This document shows, piece by piece, positions 16,637-25,621 of a DNA stretch of 64,000 bases (position 1 is the first letter of the stretch; the number at the start of each line of letters is the position of its first letter). A model generated the notes under the pieces. It was not told the origin of the DNA. It saw only the letters and a program-made list of their open reading frames with translations, and ran no database searches. Position numbers and translations under genes: made by a program. The DNA is from Limoniibacter endophyticus (lineage in GTDB: Bacteria > Pseudomonadota > Alphaproteobacteria > Rhizobiales > Rhizobiaceae): assembly GCF_014652835.1 (NCBI RefSeq), contig NZ_BMZO01000002.1, positions 248,001-312,000 on the forward strand, read 5' to 3'.

Positions 16637-17734
16637 ATGGCAAAGATCAGTCTTTCGGACGTACGCAAGTCCTATGCGGGCAATCAGGTCATTCATGGCC
16701 TGTCCGTGGAAATTCAGGATGGTGAATTGATCGTCATCGTCGGGCCGTCGGGCTGCGGCAAGTCGACACTTCTGCGTATGGTGGCCGGTCTTGAGGGGAT
16801 TACGCAGGGCGAGGTCGCGATCGATGGGCGTGTCGTCAACAAGCTGGAGCCCCGCGAGCGCGATATTGCGATGGTCTTCCAGAATTATGCGCTCTATCCG
16901 CATATGTCGGTCTTCGACAATATGGCTTATGGCTTGAAAATCGCCAAATTGCCGAAAGCCGAGATCAAGGCGCGAGTGGCGGACGCGGCCAAACTCTTGC
17001 AGCTCGAGCCTTATCTGGAGCGCAAGCCCCGCCAGCTCTCAGGCGGCCAGCGCCAGCGTGTCGCGATGGGACGTGCCATTGTCCGCAAGCCAAAGGTTTT
17101 TCTGTTCGACGAACCCCTCTCGAATCTCGACGCGAAATTGCGGGTCGCCATGCGTCTGGAAATCAAGAGCCTGCAGCGCAAGCTCGGTACGACCTCGCTT
17201 TACGTGACGCATGACCAAGTCGAAGCGATGACGCTTGCAGATCGGCTGATCGTCATGAATGCAGGCGTTGCCGAACAGATCGGCACGCCGCTCGAGCTCT
17301 ATAATGATCCGCAAACAGTTTTCGTTGCGGGTTTCATGGGGTCGCCTTCAATGAACTTCCTGACCACGGCGTCGATGGAGGAAAAGGTTCTGCTGGCAGG
17401 GCAGGCGATCGCCAGTCGGGTGCATCTCAAAGATGTTACGGTCGGGGTGCGCGCTGAACATCTGACGATCGCCCCGGCGGGTACTGGTCTTCAGGCAGTA
17501 GTGGGTTTTGCCGAACCGCTGGGGGCCGAAACGCTCGTGCATGTCACGGTTGGGAGCGGAGAAAAGCTGACGTTGAAGATCAGTGGGGCCGATGTCGTTC
17601 CAGAACCAGGGACAACTATTGGTATCGTCGCTGATCTTAGCCGCATCTATCTCTTCGACATTAAAGGCAAGCGTGTGCGCCTGACAGCCGTGGAAAAGGA
17701 CGCGCCACCAACTGTGATTCAGCCTGTGGCCTGA
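16637..17734 (+). CDS. ugpC: Glycerol-3-phosphate ABC transporter ATPase UgpC
   Basis: A 365-residue ATPase. Walker [10 protein letters not shown] is at residues 36-44, the signature LSGGQRQRV follows near residue 135, and Walker B '[12 protein letters not shown]' comes just after. The C-terminal third is the MalK/UgpC-type OB-fold regulatory domain ('[12 protein letters not shown]...[10 protein letters not shown]'). It powers UgpAE. In enteric bacteria this domain mediates inhibition; the same is possible here. It is the last gene of the operon, followed by a terminator hairpin. Confidence 0.93.
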   Translation: MAKISLSDVRKSYAGNQVIHGLSVEIQDGELIVIVGPSGCGKSTLLRMVAGLEGITQGEVAIDGRVVNKLEPRERDIAMVFQNYALYPHMSVFDNMAYGLKIAKLPKAEIKARVADAAKLLQLEPYLERKPRQLSGGQRQRVAMGRAIVRKPKVFLFDEPLSNLDAKLRVAMRLEIKSLQRKLGTTSLYVTHDQVEAMTLADRLIVMNAGVAEQIGTPLELYNDPQTVFVAGFMGSPSMNFLTTASMEEKVLLAGQAIASRVHLKDVTVGVRAEHLTIAPAGTGLQAVVGFAEPLGAETLVHVTVGSGEKLTLKISGADVVPEPGTTIGIVADLSRIYLFDIKGKRVRLTAVEKDAPPTVIQPVA

Positions 17735-17762
17735 CACGGTCTCGCCACATAGACGTTGGATC

Positions 17763-17796
17763 AAGGTCCGGGGATTTACCCGGGCCTTCCAATTTT
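17763..17796 (+). terminator. Terminator after ugpC
   Basis: AAGGTCCGGG pairs with CCCGGGCCTT (one T-G pair) around a 6-nt loop, followed by CCAATTTTC. It closes the ugp operon 11 bases before the beta-lactamase ATG. Confidence 0.65.
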
Positions 17797-17806
17797 CGGA
17801 TATTAA

Positions 17807-18607
17807 ATGAGAATTCTCTTTTCTACTGCCGCCGTTCTGCTTGCCACGGCTTTTCACGCAAAGGCAGCTCATATCTGCACCATTATTGCCGATGTCGCCG
17901 ATGATTCCATCGTTGCGCAGACAGGTGATTGCAACACGCAGGTCACACCTGCCTCGACGTTCAAGGTGCCGCTCGCGTTGATCGGGTTCGACAGCGGATT
18001 TCTCACCTCCGAGCATGAGCCGGTGTTATCGCCGGAGAAGGGGGATCCCGGTTACGGCGGCGACGCCTGGAGACGCGAGAACGATCCGAAGTCCTGGCTG
18101 GAGTTTTCGGTGGTCTGGTATTCGCAGCGCATCACGCGTGAGCTGGGGGCAGAGCGTCTTACGCAATATTTGAGGGCTTGGAATTACGGAAACACGGATT
18201 TCTCCGGCGACCAGGGCAAAGACAATGGCCTGGAGCGCGCCTGGATTGCTTCCTCGTTGAAGGTTTCTCCGAAGGAACAGGTGCGTTTCCTCGGCGCGCT
18301 GGTACGCAACGAGTTGAAAGCTACGCCTGAGGCGATGGTGCAGACACGCAATATCATGCAGCAGTGGGACTCGGCCGATGGTTGGACCATAAAGGGCAAG
18401 ACCGGCATGGCCTATCCGCGCAAACCCGATTACAGCTTCGATTATGCGCGCGCCTATGGCTGGTTCGTCGGTTGGGCCGAGAAGGACGGCAAGACCTATA
18501 CCTTCGCGCGACTTTTGCAGAACGACAAGAAAGACCAACCAACGCCGAGCAATGTTGCGCGCGGCGAGATACTCCGAGACTTTTCGAAGCTGCTGACAAC
18601 GAATTAA
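17807..18607 (+). CDS. Class D (OXA-type) beta-lactamase
   Basis: A 266-residue secreted serine hydrolase. The signal peptide covers residues 1-20 or so. The class D motifs are all present: S50-T-F-K53 (nucleophile and the lysine that is normally carbamylated), S101-V-V103, Y127-G-N129, W146 in 'LERAWIASSLKVSPKEQ', and K198-T-G200. It should hydrolyse penicillins in the periplasm; the spectrum cannot be read. C24 and C42 could form a disulfide. No mobile element, integron or other resistance gene is near, so it looks like a resident chromosomal gene. No clear ribosome site precedes the ATG. Confidence 0.9.
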   Translation: MRILFSTAAVLLATAFHAKAAHICTIIADVADDSIVAQTGDCNTQVTPASTFKVPLALIGFDSGFLTSEHEPVLSPEKGDPGYGGDAWRRENDPKSWLEFSVVWYSQRITRELGAERLTQYLRAWNYGNTDFSGDQGKDNGLERAWIASSLKVSPKEQVRFLGALVRNELKATPEAMVQTRNIMQQWDSADGWTIKGKTGMAYPRKPDYSFDYARAYGWFVGWAEKDGKTYTFARLLQNDKKDQPTPSNVARGEILRDFSKLLTTN

Positions 18608-18616
18608 GATCAGTGA

Positions 18617-18640
18617 GCGCTGCAACGGATGTTGCGGCGC
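18617..18640. terminator. Hairpin between the convergent beta-lactamase and galU genes
   Basis: GCGCTGCAA, a 6-nt loop, TTGCGGCGC: nine pairs with one T-G. No T run follows on either strand, so its strength as a terminator is uncertain. Confidence 0.4.
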
Positions 18641-18649
18641 CCCGGTCTG

Positions 18650-19537
18650 TCAGCGGTGCGTGATTTCAAGGCCCCGTGCATGCAGCTCGTCAATTAGATC
18701 CTGACCGATATCGCTGCGGTCCAGCGCATAGAAGATATTGGCAGCGAGGAAGCCGACCTTGGCGCCGCAGTCGAAGGATTGCCCCGAATATTTCACGCCG
18801 TGGAAATCCTGCTTGGTCATTAGGGATTGCATGGCGTCCGTCAGCTGGATTTCCCCGCCGGCACCTTTCGCCTGCTTGGCCAGAAGTGAAAATATTTGCG
18901 GCTGGAGAATGTAGCGGCCTGAAATGATAAGGTTGGAGGGTGCATCCGCAGGGGCTGGTTTTTCGACCATCGCCGTTATGCGAAAGGCATCGTCGTTTCC
19001 TTCGCCGCGTCCGATGACGCCGTAGGAGCTGACGCTTTCAGGGGCCACTTCCTCGACCGCGACGATATTGCCGCCCTTTTTCTCATAAGCTTCCATCATC
19101 TGCTTCAAGACACCGCGCTCGCTCTTGAAGAGCATATCCGGCAGGAGCAGTGCAAAGGGTTCCGTGCCGACAATGTCCCGTGCGCACCAGACGGCGTGGC
19201 CGAGGCCAAGTGGTTCCTGCTGACGGGTAAAGCTTGTCTGACCTGCCGATGGGAGATCGGCCTGAAGGAGTGCCAGGGCTTCCACCTTGCCACGATCTTC
19301 CAACGTGCGTTCCAGCTCGTACTGCTTGTCGAAATGGTCCTCGATGACACCCTTGTTGCGACCAGTGACGAAAACAAAATGTTCAATACCGGCTTCACGT
19401 GCCTCGTCCACCGCATATTGGATGACGGGGCGATCAACGACTGTCAGCATCTCCTTCGGTACCGATTTGGTGGCAGGCAGGAAGCGAGTGCCGAGACCGG
19501 CAACAGGAAAAACAGCGGTACGGACGCGTTTGGACAA
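18650..19537 (-). CDS. galU: UTP-glucose-1-phosphate uridylyltransferase GalU
   Basis: A 295-residue enzyme that makes UDP-glucose from UTP and glucose-1-phosphate for surface polysaccharides. The nucleotide-binding motif '[22 protein letters not shown]' opens the protein; '[11 protein letters not shown]', 'MVEKPAP' and '[13 protein letters not shown]' are later signatures. The frame is open to 19624, but that extension ([10 protein letters not shown]...) is not family-like. I place a TTG start at 19537 ([11 protein letters not shown]); the upstream ribosome site is weak. It is transcribed divergently from aroA. Confidence 0.9.
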   Translation of the reverse strand: MSKRVRTAVFPVAGLGTRFLPATKSVPKEMLTVVDRPVIQYAVDEAREAGIEHFVFVTGRNKGVIEDHFDKQYELERTLEDRGKVEALALLQADLPSAGQTSFTRQQEPLGLGHAVWCARDIVGTEPFALLLPDMLFKSERGVLKQMMEAYEKKGGNIVAVEEVAPESVSSYGVIGRGEGNDDAFRITAMVEKPAPADAPSNLIISGRYILQPQIFSLLAKQAKGAGGEIQLTDAMQSLMTKQDFHGVKYSGQSFDCGAKVGFLAANIFYALDRSDIGQDLIDELHARGLEITHR

Positions 19538-19722
19538 GATGATGACCTGTAAATTGTTGCGTGGATAGGCAAGATGATCACGTTTGCCGCCGGGAAGCAA
19601 ATGCGGTGGGGCGTCGCGTTTCATATGCGGGATTGATTAAACATGAATGACCGCTCTTGCATGCACCGTCGGAATCCTGTCTGACTGCGCTTCGACCGAC
19701 GCCTCTGACATGATGATATACC

Positions 19723-20982
19723 ATGACCTATCTCGACCGCTCGACGCTTGACGTTCTGCCCGTTTCCGCCCCGCTACGCGGTCGTGCAGTGCCGCCAGGT
19801 TCGAAATCCATCACCAATCGGGCATTGCTCGTTGCTGCTTTCGCGGTCGGGACCAGCCGCCTCACAGGCGCTTTGAAGAGTGACGACACGATCTACATGG
19901 CGGAAGCCTTGCGGGCGATGGGCATCGCTGTCGAAGAGCCGGACGAGACTACCTTCGTCGTGACCGGGAAGGGCCTTCTGCAAGCGCCGGCTGAGCCTCT
20001 TTTTCTTGGTAATGCCGGGACGGCGACGCGCTTTCTGACCGCCGCCGCTGCTTGTGTCGATGGAAGCGTAATCGTCGATGGCGACGAACATATGCGCAAA
20101 CGTCCGATCCGCCCATTGGTGGATGCCCTGTCATCGCTGGGCGTCGATATAGAGGCACCGAGCAATTGCCCTCCGGTTACAATCCGCGGCAGGGGCGCGT
20201 TTCCTTCCGGCCGTATCGAGATCGATGGGGGACTTTCGAGCCAGTACGTCTCGGCATTGTTGATGGCCGCCGTTTGCGCGGATGGTCCCGTGAAAGTCGC
20301 ATTGACCGGCAACGAAATAGGAGCGCGCGGCTATATCGATCTGACGCTTGCGGTTATGCGGGCTTTCGGTGCGACGGTCGAGCAAGTGGAGGAGGGTGTG
20401 TGGCGCGTGCAGCCGGGCAGCTATCGCGCCGCGGATTTTCATATAGAACCGGACGCGTCCGCCGCGACCTATCTCTGGGCTGCGGAGATTCTCACCGGCG
20501 GCAAGATCGATCTGGGCGTTGCAGCGCCTGATTTCACGCAGCCGGACGCCAAGGCCCATGAACTGATCGCGCAATTTCCAAACATGCCAGCAGTGATTGA
20601 CGGATCGCAGATGCAGGATGCGGTGCCGACGCTTGCCGTACTTGCCGCGTTCAACAATAATCCCGTACGCTTTGTTGGCATTGCCAATCTACGCGTTAAG
20701 GAATGCGATCGCGTCAACGCGCTGTCGAGCAACCTTTCGCGTATTCGGGAAGGCCTTGGCCGGGAGGAAGGCGATGACCTCATTGTGGCGGGCAATCCTG
20801 CTCTTGCAGGGCAACGCCTACCCGCGTCGATAGATACATTTGCGGATCATCGGATTGCGATGAGCTTTGCGCTCGCTGGCCTGAAGATCGATGGTATCAC
20901 CATCGAAAACCCCGGCTGCGTCGCAAAGACATTTCCGGGATATTGGGATGTAATGGAAAAGCTGGGCGTCAGGTACGGCTGA
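19723..20982 (+). CDS. aroA: 3-Phosphoshikimate 1-carboxyvinyltransferase (EPSP synthase), class I-like
   Basis: A 419-residue enzyme joining shikimate-3-phosphate and phosphoenolpyruvate in aromatic amino-acid synthesis. Motifs seen: P25-G-S-K-S-I-T-N-R33, L95-G-N-A-G-T-A-T-R103, 'RVKECDR' and 'FADHRIAMSFALAG'. It resembles the E. coli type (class I) more than the rhizobial class II enzymes of the CP4 kind, so it may be a second copy in this genome. The residue after R103 is Phe where E. coli has Pro101, a position whose change affects glyphosate binding. No partner gene of the pathway is adjacent. Confidence 0.88.
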   Translation: MTYLDRSTLDVLPVSAPLRGRAVPPGSKSITNRALLVAAFAVGTSRLTGALKSDDTIYMAEALRAMGIAVEEPDETTFVVTGKGLLQAPAEPLFLGNAGTATRFLTAAAACVDGSVIVDGDEHMRKRPIRPLVDALSSLGVDIEAPSNCPPVTIRGRGAFPSGRIEIDGGLSSQYVSALLMAAVCADGPVKVALTGNEIGARGYIDLTLAVMRAFGATVEQVEEGVWRVQPGSYRAADFHIEPDASAATYLWAAEILTGGKIDLGVAAPDFTQPDAKAHELIAQFPNMPAVIDGSQMQDAVPTLAVLAAFNNNPVRFVGIANLRVKECDRVNALSSNLSRIREGLGREEGDDLIVAGNPALAGQRLPASIDTFADHRIAMSFALAGLKIDGITIENPGCVAKTFPGYWDVMEKLGVRYG

Positions 20983-20985
20983 GGG

Positions 20986-21234
20986 TCAGGCCGGAGACGC
21001 GTTGGTCTGGCGTCTCGTATCGACGTCGAAATGTACGCCAGCATTTCGTTCGATTGCGGCGGCGGCGATCAGGTCGATTAATTGGCGATCCGAAAGTCTG
21101 CACTCAGGTTGGGCTTTGCGGACTTCCGAAAGAGCCTGCCGCATGGAGAGAGGCCAAGCCGATTTCTGATGCCTGAGCACGTATTGGATGATCGTATGAT
21201 CTAGTGAGCGGTGCGCCGCTGATCTGGAATCCAT
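20986..21234 (-). CDS. Small hypothetical protein
   Basis: 82 residues, with a GAGGGG site a few bases before the ATG. The middle, 'SMRQALSEVRKAQPECRLSDRQLIDLIAAAAIERNAGVHFD', predicts two or three amphipathic helices, like a small helical bundle. I know no function. It is convergent with aroA (3 bp gap) and followed upstream by the small DUF6894-like gene on the same strand. Codon use looks like its neighbours, which supports real coding. Confidence 0.55.
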   Translation of the reverse strand: MDSRSAAHRSLDHTIIQYVLRHQKSAWPLSMRQALSEVRKAQPECRLSDRQLIDLIAAAAIERNAGVHFDVDTRRQTNASPA

Positions 21235-21300
21235 GTCCGCCCCTCGAGGTTCTTAGGAAAGACATTGGCACCTTTCATCGTTGAATTGCGATAACAAATG

Positions 21301-21555
21301 TTAACCGTTTGTCGCTTCGTCGGACCAGAATGACTTCAAGATGCAGCGGGCTTCGAAAATATAATGCCCTGTTTCATCACGAACCTTTACGCAATAAACA
21401 GCGCCGTTTTCCTCGTCAGGAGCCTCGTCGCGGAAAAGATCTGAAAGAAGCTTCAAGGACTCCCTGCGGATTCTTTGTTCGGAGGGAACATTCTGTCCCT
21501 CCTCATCCAGGGTGAATGTCTCCCCCTTGTACAAATCGAAAAAATACCGGGACAT
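21301..21555 (-). CDS. DUF6894-like small protein
   Basis: 84 residues beginning MSRYFFDLYKGETFTLDEEGQNVPSEQRIRRESLKLL. The start 'RYFFDL..G....DE.G' with a later 'V.DE.G..IF.A' is the pattern of the DUF6894 family, abundant and usually multi-copy in Rhizobiales; no function is known. The open frame extends to 21672, but the ATG at 21555 has a GAAGG site and puts the conserved start at the N-terminus. It is divergent from the Crp/Fnr-type gene. Confidence 0.65.
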   Translation of the reverse strand: MSRYFFDLYKGETFTLDEEGQNVPSEQRIRRESLKLLSDLFRDEAPDEENGAVYCVKVRDETGHYIFEARCILKSFWSDEATNG

Positions 21556-21790
21556 ATGGCTTGAGCCTTCTCGGAAACGCACCTTTTCGACAATTCCCCG
21601 GTGTGGTTCGAAGTTCCCGATTAAATTGGGCTTGCGGTTATGATGCAGTGACTTAACAAATGTTAGCGCCAACTGTATGGCATCGTCTTACTTCCAACCG
21701 CACGCTGAAATTCGACTCGCGTCGGAGACCTCATCCTGCGAACTATTTTCTCTGATCGTTCGCTCCCTGGAAAGGTCGCTTGGTCAGGTC

Positions 21791-22528
21791 ATGGCTGGAG
21801 ATTATTGTGTGCTGACGCCTCTGTTTCTCAATCTCGCACGTCATGATTTTGTCAGCGATGAGGAAAAGGCGATTCTTGTGGAGGCGATGTCGCACCGCAA
21901 GGAGTTCGCCGTCGGGCAGGATATCGTCTCTGTGGGTAGTCGCCCGACCTATAGTTCCGTTCTACTTGCCGGTTTTGCCGCGCGCTACAAGCTTCTCGCT
22001 GACGGTGGTCGCCAGATAACGGCCTTGCACATACCAGGCGATTTCGTCGATTTGCACGCTTTTCTGCTCAAGACGATGGATCATGGCATCGTTGCGCTTT
22101 CGCCATGCCAGGTGGCCTATGCGGAGCATTCCGACCTGAAGGAAATTACCGAGAAGGCGCCGCATCTGACGCGGCTTCTCTGGCTCGACACGCTGATAGA
22201 TGGCGCGATTCATCGCGAGTGGATCGTGGCCATGGGCAGGCGCGCGAAAAAGTCGCATCTGGCCCATTTGATCTGCGAGTTATTCGTGCGTCTGGAAGCC
22301 GTTAATCTGACGAATGGCATGACCTTTCACTTCCCCATTTCACAGGCGGAAATGGCGGACGCACTGGGTTTGTCCGTCGTGCACATGAACCGTGTGATCC
22401 AGGGACTTCGCCGGGAGGGGCTGATAAGCTGGGTCAACCAGTCGGTTTCGATTCTCGACTGGAAAAAACTGCAGGAACTGGCCGAGTTCGACCAGACCTA
22501 TCTCAGCATGAAACGTGAGCCGCGCTGA
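21791..22528 (+). CDS. Crp/Fnr-family transcriptional regulator
   Basis: About 245 residues. A cyclic-nucleotide-type beta roll ('VGQDIVSVGSRPTYSSVLLAGFAARYKLLADGGRQITALHIPGDFVDLHAFL') is followed by a long dimer helix and a C-terminal helix-turn-helix ('ISQAEMADALGLSVVHMNRVIQGLRREGLISW'). I see no cysteine cluster for an Fe-S centre, so it is not an oxygen-sensing Fnr. The frame opens at 21677; the ATG at 21791 gives the usual family length. The ligand and targets are unknown. It is divergent from the DUF6894-like gene. Confidence 0.8.
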   Translation: MAGDYCVLTPLFLNLARHDFVSDEEKAILVEAMSHRKEFAVGQDIVSVGSRPTYSSVLLAGFAARYKLLADGGRQITALHIPGDFVDLHAFLLKTMDHGIVALSPCQVAYAEHSDLKEITEKAPHLTRLLWLDTLIDGAIHREWIVAMGRRAKKSHLAHLICELFVRLEAVNLTNGMTFHFPISQAEMADALGLSVVHMNRVIQGLRREGLISWVNQSVSILDWKKLQELAEFDQTYLSMKREPR

Positions 22529-22560
22529 TTAACAGGGGCATCTGCGTGGTTCCGATTTTG

Positions 22561-23331
22561 TTAGCTGAAACTCTGCATGTGGCGCGCATTGTCGACGGTG
22601 ACAAAGGGAAGTCCTCGCGAACAGGTTTCGATGCGGGCGTCGATGGCATAGACGTCTCGCAGCATCTCCGCCGTAATAACTTTTTCAGTCTTGCCGCTCT
22701 TCACCATATGCCCGTTTCGAATGACGATGGTATTCTCGCAATAGCGCAGAGCCTGGGAGAGATCATGCAGCGCTATGATGACGATCATGCCGTTGCGCTT
22801 TGCCAGGGATGATACGAAAGAGAGAACCTCCACCTGTCGATGCAGGTCGAGCGCGGAGGTTGGCTCGTCCATTAGGAGCACCTCCGGCTTACGCACCAAT
22901 GCCTGCGCCAGCGAGACAAGTTGGCGCTGCCCGCCTGAGAGGTCGCCAAGATTGCGGAAGGCGAGATCATGAATGCGCAGTGCGTGCAGGATGTTGTCAA
23001 TCTCGCGCAACTCGCTGTCGTCTACGCTCCACCCATGTCCCTGCTTGCAAGCGAGCAATATGGATTCGTAAACACTCAAAACCGCGTTTGCGCTCGTATC
23101 CTGCGGCATGTAGCAGATGGCCTTGTCGCCTCGGCCGGAGCCTTTCAGGACTACATTGCCTTCACCCTTGATAAGGCCGGCGATACGACGGAACAATGTG
23201 GATTTGCCCGCTGCATTTGGGCCGATTACGGCCGTCAGACTGCCCGTTTCGAGGTCGGGCAAGGTGACGGCGCTCAATACGATCTTGCGGCCGTATGCAG
23301 CTCCGACATTTTGAAGAGACAGGCTTACCAT
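22561..23331 (-). CDS. FecE-type ABC transporter ATPase for a metal chelate
   Basis: 256 residues. Walker A GPNAAGKST, signature LSGGQRQLVSLAQALVRKPEVLLMDEPTSALD, and the H-loop in 'IIALHDLSQALRYC' identify the ATPase of an iron-siderophore, heme or vitamin B12 type importer. It overlaps the permease gene by 7 bases and is the last gene of a three-gene operon (binding protein, permease, ATPase) read on the minus strand. It is convergent with the Crp/Fnr-type gene (32 bp gap). Confidence 0.88.
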   Translation of the reverse strand: MVSLSLQNVGAAYGRKIVLSAVTLPDLETGSLTAVIGPNAAGKSTLFRRIAGLIKGEGNVVLKGSGRGDKAICYMPQDTSANAVLSVYESILLACKQGHGWSVDDSELREIDNILHALRIHDLAFRNLGDLSGGQRQLVSLAQALVRKPEVLLMDEPTSALDLHRQVEVLSFVSSLAKRNGMIVIIALHDLSQALRYCENTIVIRNGHMVKSGKTEKVITAEMLRDVYAIDARIETCSRGLPFVTVDNARHMQSFS

Positions 23332-24392
23332 GCGCGTTTCCTGCTGGAGAAAATCAGAACGAAGAAGAATGGCACGCCGACGAGTGCGGTGATGACGCCG
23401 ATCGGCAGGATTGCGCCCGGAATCAGGATCTTGCTGAGGACGGATGTTGCTGACAAGAGCAGCGCTCCGGCAAGCAGTGAAGCAGGAAGGAAGAAGCGCT
23501 GGTCCTCGCCGACGATCATGCGGGCGATGTGCGGTCCGACGAGACCGACAAAGCCGATCGTGCCGACAAAGGAAACTGGAACGGCTGCAAGCAAGCTGAC
23601 CGTGAGCATTGTCTGGAGGCGCAGGCGCCGGACATTAATGCCCATGCTGGCGGCCTTGTCATCGCCGAGGCGCAGCGCCGTGAGCGCCCACGCCTGCTTC
23701 ATGAAAACCGGCACAGTAACGGCGATGATGGCAAAGGTTATGTAGACCTTCTCCCATGTCGCCTTCGTCAGGCTGCCCATGGTCCAGAAGACGACTGCCG
23801 CAAGAGCTTGTTCCGATGCCAGATATTCGAGAAAGGAGAGGGCGGCATTGAAGGTGAAGACCAGCGCGATGCCCAGAAGCACTATTGTCTCGACCGTGAC
23901 CCCTCGCATGGTGGAGGCAAAATGAATGAAAAGGGCTGCCGCCACTGCCATGAGGAAAGCGTTGATTGGCACCATGTAATGAATGGCGATAGGAAAAATA
24001 GCCACACCGCCAACCAGGGCAAGCGCAGCACCGAAGCTTGCGGCGGCTGAAATCCCGAGCGTGAAGGGGCTGGCCAGCGGATTGGCAAGGATCGTCTGCA
24101 TCTGTGCGCCGGCAACCGAAAGCGACGCGCCGACGGTGATTGCCATCAGCGCTATCGGCATACGGATATCCCAGATCACAACCCGCAGCTGCGTGCTCGC
24201 CGTTGAAGGCGAGAGGATCGTGGAAATGACTTCGCTCAGGCTGTAATTGGCCGGTCCGAGCGCCATATCCGCCGAAACAGTGAAAGTCAGGCCGATGAGC
24301 AGGCCGAAGATGATCAGGATGCGGCGTGCGACAAGGGCGCGATACTGATCGCGCCCTGCTATTTGGGTGGTTTCCGCAGTGATTTGCGCCAT
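23325..24392 (-). CDS. FecCD-type ABC transporter permease
   Basis: 355 residues, about nine or ten hydrophobic segments. 'IWDIRMPIALMAITVGASLSVAGAQMQTILANPLASPFTLGISAAASFGAALAL' and 'FVGTIGFVGLVGPHIARMIVGEDQRFFLPASLLAGALLL' are the FecCD signatures. A single permease gene means it works as a homodimer. It starts 5 bases after the stop of the binding-protein gene. The substrate is a metal complex of unknown identity. Confidence 0.9.
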   Translation of the reverse strand: MAQITAETTQIAGRDQYRALVARRILIIFGLLIGLTFTVSADMALGPANYSLSEVISTILSPSTASTQLRVVIWDIRMPIALMAITVGASLSVAGAQMQTILANPLASPFTLGISAAASFGAALALVGGVAIFPIAIHYMVPINAFLMAVAAALFIHFASTMRGVTVETIVLLGIALVFTFNAALSFLEYLASEQALAAVVFWTMGSLTKATWEKVYITFAIIAVTVPVFMKQAWALTALRLGDDKAASMGINVRRLRLQTMLTVSLLAAVPVSFVGTIGFVGLVGPHIARMIVGEDQRFFLPASLLAGALLLSATSVLSKILIPGAILPIGVITALVGVPFFFVLIFSSRKRAW

Positions 24393-24397
24393 GGGAA

Positions 24398-25525
24398 CTA
24401 GTCCTTCAGCGAGACGAAGAAGCCCGGTTTATAAGGCAGCGGCAGGAAGCGTTGATGCAATTCCTTGAAGGTCGTTTCCGGATCGAGATCCTCGAACAGG
24501 TCCGGGTGCAGCCACTTGGCGATTTCCTGGATTGCGACAAACTGGTAGGGGTTATTATAGAACTGATGCCATATCGCGTGGACGTTCTTGTCTTCGACGG
24601 CCTTGACGCCTGTGAACGCAGGACGTTTGGTCAGGTTCTCAAGCTTGCGCTCCGCTTCCTCCACATCTGCGCCATACCCCACGCCGACCCAGTTGCCGCC
24701 CGGCACATAATTCTCCCAGCTTCCGCCCGTGATGATGATCTGATCCGGGTTGGAAGCAATGATCTGTTCGGGATTTACGGTTCCGAAAGTTCCCGGGATG
24801 ATTGCCTTGGCCATGTTAATGCCGCCAGCAAGTTCGACCATCTTGCCGAAATTCTCGTCGCCGAAAGACATGCAGCAATCTTCGGAATACCCCCCCGCGC
24901 GTTCCATGAAGACGAGCGGCCTCTCGGGCTTCGCTTTTTCAAGAACATCTGTCACGCGCTTGATCGCGCCTGCGCGGAACTTGATGAATTCCGCTGCAAC
25001 CTTTTCCTTACCGAGCAACTCGCCCATAATGCGCATGCTCGGTTCGGTGTTTTCCATTGGCTTCTCGCGAAAGTCGACATAAACCAGCGGAATGCCGACC
25101 TTGTCGAGCTTCTCGATATATCCGGCTTCTTCGGTGGCCGTCTTGGCGTCGATATTCATGAGCACGACATCGGGCTGCAGCGAAACAGCCTGCTCAATAT
25201 CGAATGTTCCCTCTTTCATACCGCCAAAGGTTGGCAGCGTGGCGATGTCGGGATATTTGGCGAGATAGGCGTCATACGTTTCCGGATCGGCCTTTGGCAG
25301 ATCATCGCGCCAGCCGACGACATGCTTGAACGGATTATCCTTATCCAGCACAGCGAGGAAGTAAATCTGACGGCCTTCGCCGAGGATTATGTTGTCGACC
25401 GGGGCATCCACTTCGACCTCGCGTCCGGCCACATCTTTGATTGTGACTTTTTCGGCATAGGCGGTGAGAATTGTTGAAGCGATCAGACCAGCGGCGACGA
25501 GGCCGGCTTTTGCTAGGCTGCACAT
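24398..25525 (-). CDS. FecB/TroA-fold periplasmic binding protein for a metal chelate
   Basis: 375 residues with a signal peptide ending near TAYA-E. 'VTIKDVAGREVEVDAPVDNIILGEGRQIYFLAVL' is the typical start of FepB/BtuF-type binding proteins. The stretch 'GGYSEDCCMSFGDENFGKMVELAGG' with two adjacent cysteines is unusual and may form part of the pocket. It is somewhat longer than common FepB proteins. A GGAGGA site precedes the start. It is first in its operon and divergent from a methyltransferase gene 96 bp away. Confidence 0.85.
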   Translation of the reverse strand: MCSLAKAGLVAAGLIASTILTAYAEKVTIKDVAGREVEVDAPVDNIILGEGRQIYFLAVLDKDNPFKHVVGWRDDLPKADPETYDAYLAKYPDIATLPTFGGMKEGTFDIEQAVSLQPDVVLMNIDAKTATEEAGYIEKLDKVGIPLVYVDFREKPMENTEPSMRIMGELLGKEKVAAEFIKFRAGAIKRVTDVLEKAKPERPLVFMERAGGYSEDCCMSFGDENFGKMVELAGGINMAKAIIPGTFGTVNPEQIIASNPDQIIITGGSWENYVPGGNWVGVGYGADVEEAERKLENLTKRPAFTGVKAVEDKNVHAIWHQFYNNPYQFVAIQEIAKWLHPDLFEDLDPETTFKELHQRFLPLPYKPGFFVSLKD

Positions 25526-25621
25526 TCGTGCATTCCTCCAGTGAAAAACTGATCACGCATTAGTGAATTATGACGGTCAAGTTTTATCTTTTAAACCTAT
25601 TCCAAACTGGAATCCGGCTGC

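Noticed and set aside
15775-16668. Long 297-codon frame opposite ugpE
   Set aside because: It mirrors codon structure of ugpE on the other strand, is dominated by His, Arg and Asp, has no ribosome site and no family pattern.
25526-25621. Fur, Irr, Zur or RirA box before the FecB gene
   Set aside because: AT-rich words are present but none fits the known consensus well enough to claim.
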